NCBI GenBank assembly: GCA_035406685.1
Contig: DAONLM010000159.1
Location: 1-7,294, forward strand
From: DAONLM01 sp035406685
GTDB lineage: Bacteria > Spirochaetota > GWE2-31-10 > MWDO01
Length of the DNA: 7,294 bases
Direction of reading: 5' to 3'
Within the stretch, counting starts at the first letter, position 1. Every line of letters starts with the position of its first letter. This document shows, one piece after another, positions 1-6,818 of the stretch. The translations under genes and the position numbers were made by a program. Below the pieces are notes generated by a model. The model made no database searches. It had not been told where the DNA came from and worked only from the letters and a program-made list of their open reading frames with translations.

Positions 1-50
1 ACTACAAAATGTAGTTCATGATCTTTTTTGTAATTTAATTTTGTATTCAT
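1..50 (-). CDS. 5' end of an unidentified leftward gene (partial)
   Basis: The ATG at 50-48 on the minus strand is preceded by GGAGGG (61-56) with a five-base spacer, a good ribosome binding site. It opens a frame that stays open for 16 codons to the window edge, reading MNTKLNYKKDHELHFV. The gene is divergent from the amylase and shares the A+T-rich region between them. The start vaguely recalls IS200/IS605 TnpA transposases, which often begin with a basic NYKKD/YRKDxH stretch before their first beta strand. Sixteen residues are too few to decide, so the product is left unnamed. The existence of a gene here rests on the Shine-Dalgarno sequence and the open frame only. Confidence 0.45.
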   Translation of the reverse strand, partial: MNTKLNYKKDHELHFV

Positions 51-236
51 AAAAACCCTCCATAAAAAAATATTTCTATATAATATTAATCACAAAATTT
101 TTAAGAAAATCCTTTACAAAATTTAAGAAAAAAATAAAAAATTTTATAACGTAAAATATTGCCTAATAACTTTACAATGATTCTCATAACCTCAGATATA
201 ATTTTATTTTTGAAATAGATGATTTTTTCAAAATAT

Positions 237-252
237 ATTTGGTAAACCAAAT
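237..252. promoter_or_regulatory. Candidate operator: 7+2+7 perfect palindrome
   Basis: ATTTGGTAAACCAAAT has two perfect seven-base arms around a central AA. G and C bases at matched positions make it stand out from the surrounding A/T. It overlaps the TTGGTA hexamer proposed as the -35 element of the amylase promoter, a usual place for a repressor or activator site. The half-site is not one I can tie to a specific regulator family. A role in carbohydrate control is inferred from position only. Confidence 0.35.
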
Positions 253-268
253 TTCTCTACCCTATAAA
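239..268 (+). promoter_or_regulatory. Candidate sigma-70-like promoter for the amylase gene
   Basis: TTGGTA (239-244, 4 of 6 matches to TTGACA) and TATAAA (263-268, 5 of 6 matches to TATAAT) are 18 bases apart. This is the best-spaced pair on the plus strand upstream of the amylase. It would start transcription near 275 and leave a leader of about 185 bases. The -10 lies inside the CCTATAA/TTATAGG inverted repeat (261-292), and the -35 lies inside the 237-252 palindrome. In such A/T-rich DNA -10-like hexamers occur by chance, so confidence is low. Confidence 0.3.
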
Positions 269-322
269 ATTATAAAAATTTTAAATTATAGGAAAAATTT
301 TAATTAAAGTTCTTTTTAAATA

Positions 323-337
323 TTCTAAAATTTAGAA
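323..337. repeat. Short inverted repeat in the amylase leader
   Basis: TTCTAAAATTTAGAA has perfect seven-base arms around one A and is followed by AGCC and a run of seven T (342-348). It could be a weak A/T hairpin, an attenuator-like element or a protein site in the leader RNA. With only A-T pairs apart from one C-G pair per arm, it is a poor terminator. No function is claimed. Confidence 0.2.
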
Positions 338-444
338 AGCCTTTTTTTACTAAAAATATTGTATCTATTATAAAAATAATATAGTTATAATTTTTATAAA
401 ATATAAGGTATGTTAATTGCTATATATTAAATAAAATAATTTTT

Positions 445-450
445 AAGGAG
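445..450 (+). promoter_or_regulatory. Ribosome binding site of the amylase gene
   Basis: AAGGAG at 445-450 sits nine bases before the ATG at 460-462 and continues into AGA, giving AAGGAGAGA. This is a near-consensus Shine-Dalgarno sequence. It fixes the start used here, which also gives a complete lipoprotein signal peptide. Confidence 0.8.
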
Positions 451-459
451 AGATAAAAA

Positions 460-3400
460 ATGAAAAAGCTAAATTTTTTAAACATTTTTATTTTGATTTT
501 TGTATCTTTTTTATTTATTGCTGGATGTAGTAATCCAGGGGTAATTTCTACATCAAGTAATAATAATTCTACACCAAAGAATTGTATCTTAACGATTAAT
601 ATCGATCATCCATCGGTTACTGATACTATTACTGAATATAGTGCTATTTTTGAAAAAAATGGCATTGATCCAGTAATAGTCTCCTCAACTACTAAAATAA
701 TAAAAAAAGAGATATCCTCTGGAGAATGGACATTAATAATTGAAGCAAAGGCTAACACAAAAGTTATTTTAAAATCAAAAACAAATCTTAATCTACCAAA
801 GGGTAAATATACCTTTTACACAAGTCTTATTCCGGTAGAAAATCTTTTTAATCTTACTCTTAATTTAAGAAAAGATCAAAATTATGTTAATCTTCCATCA
901 GAACCAGGTTATATAACAAAAATAACTGTTACTGGTAAAAAGAGTGGCAGCAGTGATATTGTGAATGAAATAAATAACTTTGATACTCCTATTATTTTTA
1001 ATGAAATAGAAAAAGGTCAATGGCAATTCATAGCAGAGGCAAAAGATTCAAATAATATTGTATATTTAAAAAAGGAATTTAACATTAATCTTACTGAAAA
1101 CACAATCTGGACAGAGGAATTACCTCAAGTTAAGGTAACTCCAGTTAAATTTAGCATTGATTCCGGGATTGTTGATAATAACACTCAGGTTAGTTTATCA
1201 TGCTCAACATCGAGTCTTGGCGGAAATGTTACAATCTATTATAGTCTTAATAATGGGACATATGTGGCATATTCTACACCAATTACAATAAGTGGCAGTG
1301 CCAATTCTAATATTACCTTAAAAGCATATGCTACAAAGAATAGCTTACTTAATAGTATAATAATAACAAAGACTTATACAATAGCAGATCAAAATACAAC
1401 CAGTCAGCCAGTAATCACACCAGATAGTGGGACATATACCTCTGATATACAGGTAACAATTACTCATTCTGATAGTAGCGCTGATATTTTTTATACTCTT
1501 GATGGTTCTACGCCTACTGTATCTTCTCCGAAATATACTGGTCCAATAAATATCACAGGTGATGGAACAACAATGGTTGTTAAAGCAATTGCTAAATCAC
1601 CTTCAAAGACAGTATCATCAGTTGTTACTAAAAATTATACAATATCTTATCCACAACTTGCAATGCCGCAAATTAGCCCGGCTGGTGGCACATATCAGGC
1701 AAACGAGCTGTTTACCATAACAGCAGAGATTGGATCTGAAATTAGATATACTATTGATGGTACAGAACCGACTACCAGTTCTAATCTATATTCTACACCA
1801 TTTACCCTCCCTGTTGGTAATCGACAGATAAAGGCAAAGGCTTTTAAGAATGGTTATAAACCTTCAAATGTAAAAACAGAAAATTATATAATACAAGAAG
1901 CCCCTTTTGGAGGAATTAGAATATATTATTATTCTACCAGCACTCCTAAAATATGGGTATGGGAAGATAATGATGGTAGAGCAATTTCTCAGCTCATGGG
2001 ATATACATGGCCAGGTCCTGATATGAATGTTGTAAGTGGGACAAGTAATTGGTGGGTTTTTGAAATTCCAGAGTCCTATGCCCCTTTTACAAAGGCTTTA
2101 AAAATGCACTTTAATGGAAATAGTACTATTTTATATACAAGAGATCCTCCTCAAACCGGATGGTTAAAAAATGATGTATGGTATAACAGTAATCCCGATA
2201 CCGATGTTACTGTTTCTGCTAATCCTACTTCAAGATCATTTTCTGATACTTTAACAATAACTCTTAATGTATCAAATGCTACTTCAAGTAAATATACTCT
2301 TGATGGATCAGATCCAAAGACATCCGGAACATCATTTACCAATGGTCAACAAATTACAATTGGTAGTGATATGACTGATGGACAGACAAAGACATTAAAA
2401 CTCTGGGCAACAAATGGAACAAATGAAGTATCAGAGACTTATACCTATACAAAATCTTCCACTTCTCTTGGGGTTACGATTTACTATTATTCCACAACAG
2501 CAAATCCAACTATCTGGGTATGGGAAGATAATGGTAGAGCAATTTCTCAACTAATGAGATATACATGGCCAGGTCCTGCAATGGCATCTATTGGCTATAA
2601 CTGGTATAAATTTGAAATTCCAGAGTCTTTTGCTCCTTTTACAAAGGCATTAAAGATGAAATTTAAAGGAAGCGATCCAGAATATACAAGAAATCCACCA
2701 GAAACCGGATGGTTTAAGAATGGGACATGGACAAATACATGTCCTGATGGGCCATTTCCACCATCAGTATCCGCAAATCCTCCGGGTAAAAACTTTAGTT
2801 CAAATGAGATTATTGTAACTCTCAATGTTAGTGGGGATAATATAACTGCCTCAAAATATACTCTTGATGGAACAGATCCAAAGACAAGCCCAACTGCTAC
2901 CAGTTATACAAATGGACAGACAATTGCGATTGGCAGTGGAATGAATATCAATGACACAAAGACATTAAAACTCTGGGCAACAAATGGAACAGATGAAGCA
3001 AATCAAACTTATACATTTAAAAAAGTAGAAAAATCTAATTTTAGCTGGGATAATGCAACAGTATATTTTGTAATAACAGATAGATTTTTAGATGGGGATT
3101 CTTCTAACAATAATTTTTACGGCAGACAGTCAGACCCAGAGCATCAAAATATAGGGACATTTCATGGAGGTGACTTAAAAGGTTTAACACAAAAATTAAA
3201 TAGTAACTATTTTACAGATTTAGGCATAAATGCAATATGGATTACAGCTCCTTATGAGCAAATTCATGGTTGGGTAGAAGGTGCTAACTCTTCATTCAAG
3301 CATTATGCATATCATGGTTATTATGTTCTTGACTATACAAAGATTGATGCAAACATGGGAACACTTTCTGATTTAGAGACTTTTATTGATACTGCTCATA

Positions 3401-4644
3401 GTAAGGGAATAAGGGTAGTTTTTGATATTGTAATGAATCATGCTGGTTATGCATCAATAAAAGATCTTTCTGAGTTTAATATAGGAGTTTTGAAAAGTGG
3501 CTGGGAAAACTACAGTCTTGGCAACTATCATACTTACATTGATTATGATTCAACTAACTGGGTTAACTGGTGGGGGCCACAATGGGTTAGAGCTGGGTTA
3601 CCTGGCTATACTCAACCTGGCGGCGATGATTATACAAGGTGCCTTGCTTATCTACCAGATTTTAAGACAGAGAGTACGGATTATGTAAATCTACCTGTTT
3701 TTTATACTAAGTCTGGCGGTAAATCAGATACCAATGCGACATATATCCCAAATTTTACAGTAAGAAAGTATATAACAAAATGGCTTACTGACTGGGTAAG
3801 AAATTATGGAGTTGATGGTTTTAGAGTGGATACAGCAAAGCATGTTGAAATGGATGCATGGGTATATTTAAAGAATGAGGCAAGACAGGCTTTAATAGAC
3901 TGGAGAAATGCGAATCCATCTAAACCAGGAGCAAAGTGGACAGATGATTTCTGGACAGTTGCAGAAGTATGGGGACATGGCGTAAATCAGAGTAATTATC
4001 ATACGAGTGGAGCATTTGATTCTGTTATTAACTTTAGTTATAAAGGATCAATAGAGGGGGCAATGGGAAGTACTTCAAGTATGGATAATCTCTTCTCTAA
4101 TTATGCTAATAGTATTAATTCGAGTTCAAGCTGGAATGTTTTAAGTTATATATCGAGTCATGATACTGGATCAGTATTTTATAATGGGGATGATAATAGA
4201 CAAATAAGAGCCGGAACAGTATTTTTCTTAACACCAGGTGGAATACAGGTTTTCTATGGTGATGAACTTGGTAGAGAAAATGGACCTTGTGGAGCAGATC
4301 CGGATCAGGGTTCAAGATCAAGCATGAATTGGACTAAAGAAAATAATGCTATACATCAGCACTGGAAGATTATGGGACAATTTAGAAATAGACACATAGC
4401 AATTGGTGCTGGATCTCATACAAAGTTAAAAGATTCTCCTTATACTTTTAAGAGAGAAAAAGATGATGATAAAGTTGTTGTCGTAATTGATGCAAGTGGT
4501 CCTACTACTGTTAATGTATCTGGTATATGGGATAATGGAACTGTATTAAGAGATTTTTATACTGGAAATACTGCAACAGTTAGTGGTGGAAATGTTACCT
4601 TTACTGCTGGTAGTAAAGGTGTAATTTTGATTGAAAAGCCTTAA
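460..4644 (+). CDS. Surface lipoprotein alpha-amylase, MalS-type GH13 with tandem CBM26-like starch-binding modules
   Basis: Predicted endo-acting hydrolase of alpha-1,4-glucans, exported and lipid-anchored. Residues 1-23 are a lipoprotein signal peptide (KK, hydrophobic core, lipobox IAGC, Cys23). Residues about 42-226 hold two copies of an unrecognised beta domain (SGEWTLIIEAK at 87-97, KGQWQFIAEAK at 185-195). Three chitobiase C-terminal-like repeats follow (about 228-308, 317-395, 400-478), the latter two with the YTLDGSTPT-type motif. Two CBM26-like modules (484-577, 670-763; IWVWED, YTWPGP) each precede another YTLDG repeat. The GH13 barrel starts near 863. It shows DIVMNH (989-994), LPDF (1065-1068), GFRVDTAKH with nucleophile Asp1124, acid/base Glu1169 in AEVWGHG, and SSHD with Asp1235. 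A beta domain ends the chain. GTFHGGDLKGLT, HYAYHGYY and GAGSHTKL recall E. coli MalS (GH13_19), which is about half this length. All catalytic residues are intact. The gene has its own RBS and terminator and appears monocistronic. Maltogenic product pattern is unknown. Confidence 0.93.
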   Translation: MKKLNFLNIFILIFVSFLFIAGCSNPGVISTSSNNNSTPKNCILTINIDHPSVTDTITEYSAIFEKNGIDPVIVSSTTKIIKKEISSGEWTLIIEAKANTKVILKSKTNLNLPKGKYTFYTSLIPVENLFNLTLNLRKDQNYVNLPSEPGYITKITVTGKKSGSSDIVNEINNFDTPIIFNEIEKGQWQFIAEAKDSNNIVYLKKEFNINLTENTIWTEELPQVKVTPVKFSIDSGIVDNNTQVSLSCSTSSLGGNVTIYYSLNNGTYVAYSTPITISGSANSNITLKAYATKNSLLNSIIITKTYTIADQNTTSQPVITPDSGTYTSDIQVTITHSDSSADIFYTLDGSTPTVSSPKYTGPINITGDGTTMVVKAIAKSPSKTVSSVVTKNYTISYPQLAMPQISPAGGTYQANELFTITAEIGSEIRYTIDGTEPTTSSNLYSTPFTLPVGNRQIKAKAFKNGYKPSNVKTENYIIQEAPFGGIRIYYYSTSTPKIWVWEDNDGRAISQLMGYTWPGPDMNVVSGTSNWWVFEIPESYAPFTKALKMHFNGNSTILYTRDPPQTGWLKNDVWYNSNPDTDVTVSANPTSRSFSDTLTITLNVSNATSSKYTLDGSDPKTSGTSFTNGQQITIGSDMTDGQTKTLKLWATNGTNEVSETYTYTKSSTSLGVTIYYYSTTANPTIWVWEDNGRAISQLMRYTWPGPAMASIGYNWYKFEIPESFAPFTKALKMKFKGSDPEYTRNPPETGWFKNGTWTNTCPDGPFPPSVSANPPGKNFSSNEIIVTLNVSGDNITASKYTLDGTDPKTSPTATSYTNGQTIAIGSGMNINDTKTLKLWATNGTDEANQTYTFKKVEKSNFSWDNATVYFVITDRFLDGDSSNNNFYGRQSDPEHQNIGTFHGGDLKGLTQKLNSNYFTDLGINAIWITAPYEQIHGWVEGANSSFKHYAYHGYYVLDYTKIDANMGTLSDLETFIDTAHSKGIRVVFDIVMNHAGYASIKDLSEFNIGVLKSGWENYSLGNYHTYIDYDSTNWVNWWGPQWVRAGLPGYTQPGGDDYTRCLAYLPDFKTESTDYVNLPVFYTKSGGKSDTNATYIPNFTVRKYITKWLTDWVRNYGVDGFRVDTAKHVEMDAWVYLKNEARQALIDWRNANPSKPGAKWTDDFWTVAEVWGHGVNQSNYHTSGAFDSVINFSYKGSIEGAMGSTSSMDNLFSNYANSINSSSSWNVLSYISSHDTGSVFYNGDDNRQIRAGTVFFLTPGGIQVFYGDELGRENGPCGADPDQGSRSSMNWTKENNAIHQHWKIMGQFRNRHIAIGAGSHTKLKDSPYTFKREKDDDKVVVVIDASGPTTVNVSGIWDNGTVLRDFYTGNTATVSGGNVTFTAGSKGVILIEKP
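1909..2454 (+). repeat. First copy of duplicated CBM26-like + YTLDG module (residues 484-665)
   Basis: This copy encodes a CBM26-like starch-binding module (IYYYST, IWVWED, AISQLMGYTWPGP, FEIPESYAPFTKALKM) followed by a chitobiase-C-terminal-like repeat with SKYTLDGSDPKTSGTS and ending in KLWATNGTNE. It is directly followed by a second copy in the same order. The two are similar at DNA level: the stretch around 1952-2018 matches 2511-2574 almost base for base apart from one deleted codon and a few substitutions. Confidence 0.85.
2467..3024 (+). repeat. Second copy of duplicated CBM26-like + YTLDG module (residues 670-855)
   Basis: This copy encodes IYYYST, IWVWEDNGRAISQLMRYTWP and FEIPESFAPFTKALKM, then SKYTLDGTDPKTSPTATS and KLWATNGTDE. 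The stretch from about 2956 to 2999 is nearly identical in DNA to 2389-2432. Compared with the first copy it lacks one Asp after WEDN, has a shorter loop after WPGP and has a slightly longer linker repeat. It leads straight into the catalytic domain. Confidence 0.85.
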
Positions 4645-4655
4645 TGCTAAATTAT

Positions 4656-4685
4656 AAAGGGCTCTATTAAAGAGCCCTTTTTTAT
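4656..4685. terminator. Intrinsic terminator between convergent genes
   Basis: AAAGGGCTCT (4656-4665) and AGAGCCCTTT (4671-4680) form a perfect ten-base-pair stem with a five-base loop, followed by a T-run. It begins 11 bases after the amylase stop, so it is a good rho-independent terminator for that gene. Read leftward, the stem is followed by only three T and an A/T stretch. It lies about 35 bases past the protease stop codon, so it may also work, less efficiently, for the convergent gene. Confidence 0.9.
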
Positions 4686-4715
4686 TTATTAAAGATCTTT
4701 AATTTACCTTAAAAT

Positions 4716-6686
4716 TTATCTTTTTTCAAACCAATAAGATTTATTGACATCATTAAATTTTATAAGATATCTGCCTTTTGTTACAAAAATATCATTGCCA
4801 TTTTGTTCACATATTCCATCATTATTATTGTCCCCATAGTTTAGTTGCCAGTCACCATAGATATCAAATTTAAATTTATTGTCATAATCTTTATTAAAAT
4901 CTACTTCTAATTCCCATATATTATCTTTAACAATATTCATTTTACTCGTTGACCAGTCATTAAAACTCCCTCTTAAATAAACCATAGAAAAATTTGCTTT
5001 AAAGGAAGAGACAAACATTGTATTAGAATAGTAGTTAGTATTTTCATTTATAGAAAATGTAATTTCTCCATTATATATTTTATCATTCTTTTTGTCAGAA
5101 ATTACGAGTTTATATTCCCCTTGTGTCAAATAACCTAAACTAAAGTAGCCATTTCCATAATAGCTTGAACTTATATAATTTTTATAAAAAACCCCATTTT
5201 TATATAAAGAGCCATTAAGCCCAACAAGTTCATACGAAGAAGTATTATTATCATTATTCTTGGTTAAATATATTGTTGTGCTACATGCCGGAGTTAGATA
5301 TATCTCTTTTATAAATGTTTTATTATTTATTGTAATATCGAAAGAAAACATTGTACTATTATTTTCATAGAGATAATTATATACATTACTAAAAATAGTA
5401 TATTCGCCACTCTTTACATTTTCAAGCCAGGCGATCCCATACTCGTCTGTTTTGATATAAAAAATATCATCATTGTTTTTGTTTTTTACAGAAAAAGAGA
5501 TATCTTTAATTGGCATATTATTATTACTATTTTTTACAATTAATTTTAAATCTACCGAAAGGGGATTATAATCATAAATAGTATAATCTTTAATCCACAC
5601 TTCATTTAGAGTAGTTTTATAATTAGCACCATATTTTGAATCCCAAATAGGGCTATAATAACCACTATTAAAACAGAATTCAAAATCATCTTTATCCTCA
5701 AGAACATAAACATACCAGCCATCTTTTTCATAAGTCATCTCTTTACCTGGAATATTTGTCCATATATTATTATCTTGTTTATAATGAATATATTTTATAT
5801 CATTCTGGGAATAGTAATGTATTACCTTTTTTTCTCTATCTATATTTTTATCATCAAACATAATATATGCTTCACAAAAATATGGGCTATCTTCATATAC
5901 AGCACTATAACTTATATATCCATAACCATCAATACCCCAATCAGTTCCCCATGAGTTAATAAATTTAAAGGCACTTTTTGAATCATCATAGCCAACAATA
6001 CATATTGAATGATGTGCATATCTTTTTCCGGAAAAATCATCATAAATTGGATTCTTCTTTGAAAGAATATTAAAATCATTATGAACTGCTATTACACCTA
6101 TAACAACATTACCGGAAGCAAGTATCTTTTTTAATTCAGTAACATCTTTCTTCAAATATTTCCATGATTTTGCTTTATATTTTAATGCTCTTTTAAAAGA
6201 TTTGACATCTGGCAAGGTAGTTTTATCGTGTGGATTATAAGGGAAATTGTTTAGAGTATCACAACCTTTATCTACAAGCATATCAAGTGTAAGAGAGACA
6301 AATCCATCTCTTATCTGATTATAAAGAAAAGAGGGAGAAAATTGATGAGACTGATTTGACAGATCCCAATTTTCCTCAATTCCTTCCTGATAACTTTTAG
6401 CAGCATAAGCAACTGCCCAGGCTGTGCAGGAACCTTGAGAACCTTGATCACCAACTGGAGGCATATTAGATGATAAATCAACTATCTCTGGCAGACTATT
6501 ATTATAGTCTGAATAAAAGTATCCCACACTTGCCTTTTTTTCTACTGGGTCCAATTTAACACTATTGTTTAGATATTGATTTATCTTTTCTGTTTCAAAA
6601 TTTTGTTCCATTATGGATGTAGAACAAGAAAATAATAACAAAAAGATAGATATAAAACTTTTTAAAAAAATCGAAATCTTATACAT
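4716..6686 (-). CDS. Lipoprotein papain-like cysteine protease fused to starch-binding-type modules
   Basis: Predicted exported C1A (papain-type) peptidase. Residues 1-21 are a lipoprotein signal peptide (hydrophobic core, lipobox LFSC, Cys21). After a short pro-like stretch, the protease domain spans about 65-278. It has oxyanion Gln81 and nucleophile Cys87 in GDQGSQGSCTAW (papain spacing of six), His226 in HHSICIVGYD and Asn244 in INSWGTDWG, so the catalytic set is complete. Residues about 289-358 resemble CBM25 (IHYYSQ, WTNIPGKEM, DGWYVYVL, WDSKYGANY). Residues about 378-466 and 468-558 look like two prealbumin/carboxypeptidase-regulatory-like beta domains (GIAWLENVKSGEYTI; GYLTQGEYKLVI). 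Residues about 565-656 resemble CBM48/AMPK-type glycogen-binding modules (VYLRGSFNDWS, KFKFDIYGDWQLNYGDNN). No inhibitor I29-like prodomain is evident. The gene is convergent with the amylase. Cysteine peptidase assignment is firm; carbohydrate specificity is inferred from motifs. A lipid-anchored protease held on starch or glycogen is the simplest reading. Confidence 0.9.
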   Translation of the reverse strand: MYKISIFLKSFISIFLLLFSCSTSIMEQNFETEKINQYLNNSVKLDPVEKKASVGYFYSDYNNSLPEIVDLSSNMPPVGDQGSQGSCTAWAVAYAAKSYQEGIEENWDLSNQSHQFSPSFLYNQIRDGFVSLTLDMLVDKGCDTLNNFPYNPHDKTTLPDVKSFKRALKYKAKSWKYLKKDVTELKKILASGNVVIGVIAVHNDFNILSKKNPIYDDFSGKRYAHHSICIVGYDDSKSAFKFINSWGTDWGIDGYGYISYSAVYEDSPYFCEAYIMFDDKNIDREKKVIHYYSQNDIKYIHYKQDNNIWTNIPGKEMTYEKDGWYVYVLEDKDDFEFCFNSGYYSPIWDSKYGANYKTTLNEVWIKDYTIYDYNPLSVDLKLIVKNSNNNMPIKDISFSVKNKNNDDIFYIKTDEYGIAWLENVKSGEYTIFSNVYNYLYENNSTMFSFDITINNKTFIKEIYLTPACSTTIYLTKNNDNNTSSYELVGLNGSLYKNGVFYKNYISSSYYGNGYFSLGYLTQGEYKLVISDKKNDKIYNGEITFSINENTNYYSNTMFVSSFKANFSMVYLRGSFNDWSTSKMNIVKDNIWELEVDFNKDYDNKFKFDIYGDWQLNYGDNNNDGICEQNGNDIFVTKGRYLIKFNDVNKSYWFEKR

Positions 6687-6693
6687 TTTTAAT

Positions 6694-6698
6694 CTCCT
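6694..6698 (-). promoter_or_regulatory. Ribosome binding site of the protease gene
   Basis: On the minus strand AGGAG (6698-6694) lies seven bases before the ATG at 6686-6684, an ideal Shine-Dalgarno arrangement. It supports the start that yields the full lipoprotein signal peptide. Confidence 0.8.
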
Positions 6699-6715
6699 TT
6701 AATTGGTGTTTCTAA

Positions 6716-6744
6716 AAAGTAACACTAAAATTATAAAAAGTCAA
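6716..6744 (-). promoter_or_regulatory. Sigma-70-like promoter of the protease gene
   Basis: On the minus strand TTGACT (6744-6739, 5 of 6 to consensus) is followed after exactly 17 bases by TACTTT (6721-6716, 4 of 6). The DNA just upstream is pure A/T, like an UP element. Transcription would begin near 6709, leaving a leader of about 23 bases that contains the RBS. Position and spacing make this the best promoter in the window. Confidence 0.6.
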
Positions 6745-6791
6745 GATTTTTTATAATAATTTTTTTAAAAAAATTGACAGGGAAGAAAATT

Positions 6792-6818
6792 CCCCTAAAA
6801 AAAACGGGTTTTTAGAGG
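6792..6818. repeat. Small inverted repeat at the end of the DUF3800-like fragment
   Basis: CCCCTAAAAA (6792-6801) pairs with TTTTTAGAGG (6809-6818) with one mismatch, which is a G-U pair in minus-strand RNA, around a seven-base loop. A competing hairpin GGGAA/TTCCC (6780-6784 with 6790-6794) overlaps it. The leftward 48-codon fragment ends inside the element. It could be a terminator-like hairpin for that fragment or the end of a small repeat that cut the gene. The sequence alone does not decide. Confidence 0.4.

Larger units (their letters stand above)
51..459. other. Gene-free A+T-rich divergent control region
   Basis: About 410 bases between the two divergent starts hold no credible reading frame of their own. 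The region is dominated by A and T runs. It contains a perfect 16-base interrupted palindrome (237-252), a wider inverted repeat CCTATAA/TTATAGG (261-267 with 286-292) and a perfect 15-base inverted repeat (323-337). TATAAT hexamers at 197-202 and 386-391 lack a well-spaced -35 partner: TTTACA at 171-176 is 20 bases from the first, and TTGTAT at 359-364 is 21 bases from the second. No riboswitch, tRNA or other structured RNA is recognisable. Confidence 0.6.

Noticed and set aside
1..15. Inverted repeat ACTACA/TGTAGT at the left edge as an insertion-element end
   Set aside because: The arms are six bases only, inside the probable coding start of the leftward gene, with no flanking duplication visible.
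359..391. TTGTAT and TATAAT as the amylase promoter
   Set aside because: The spacing is 21 bases, outside the working range, and there is no TGn extension before the -10.
2151..2825. Two minus-strand frames (2151-2342, 2595-2825) with mutually similar peptides
   Set aside because: They are antisense shadows of the duplicated CBM26-like modules. Their similarity follows from the duplication, and neither has an RBS.
3497..3688. Plus-strand frame inside the catalytic domain in another reading frame
   Set aside because: It overlaps a highly conserved part of the GH13 domain, has low-complexity composition and no independent start signals.
4115..4321. Minus-strand frame inside the amylase 3' part
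   Set aside because: It is antisense to the conserved SSHD and C-terminal barrel region and resembles no known protein.
4689..4702. Perfect palindrome TTAAAGATCTTTAA between the convergent genes
   Set aside because: It is short and A/T-rich, lies in the terminator region and has no supporting context for a protein site. It is likely chance or part of termination structure.
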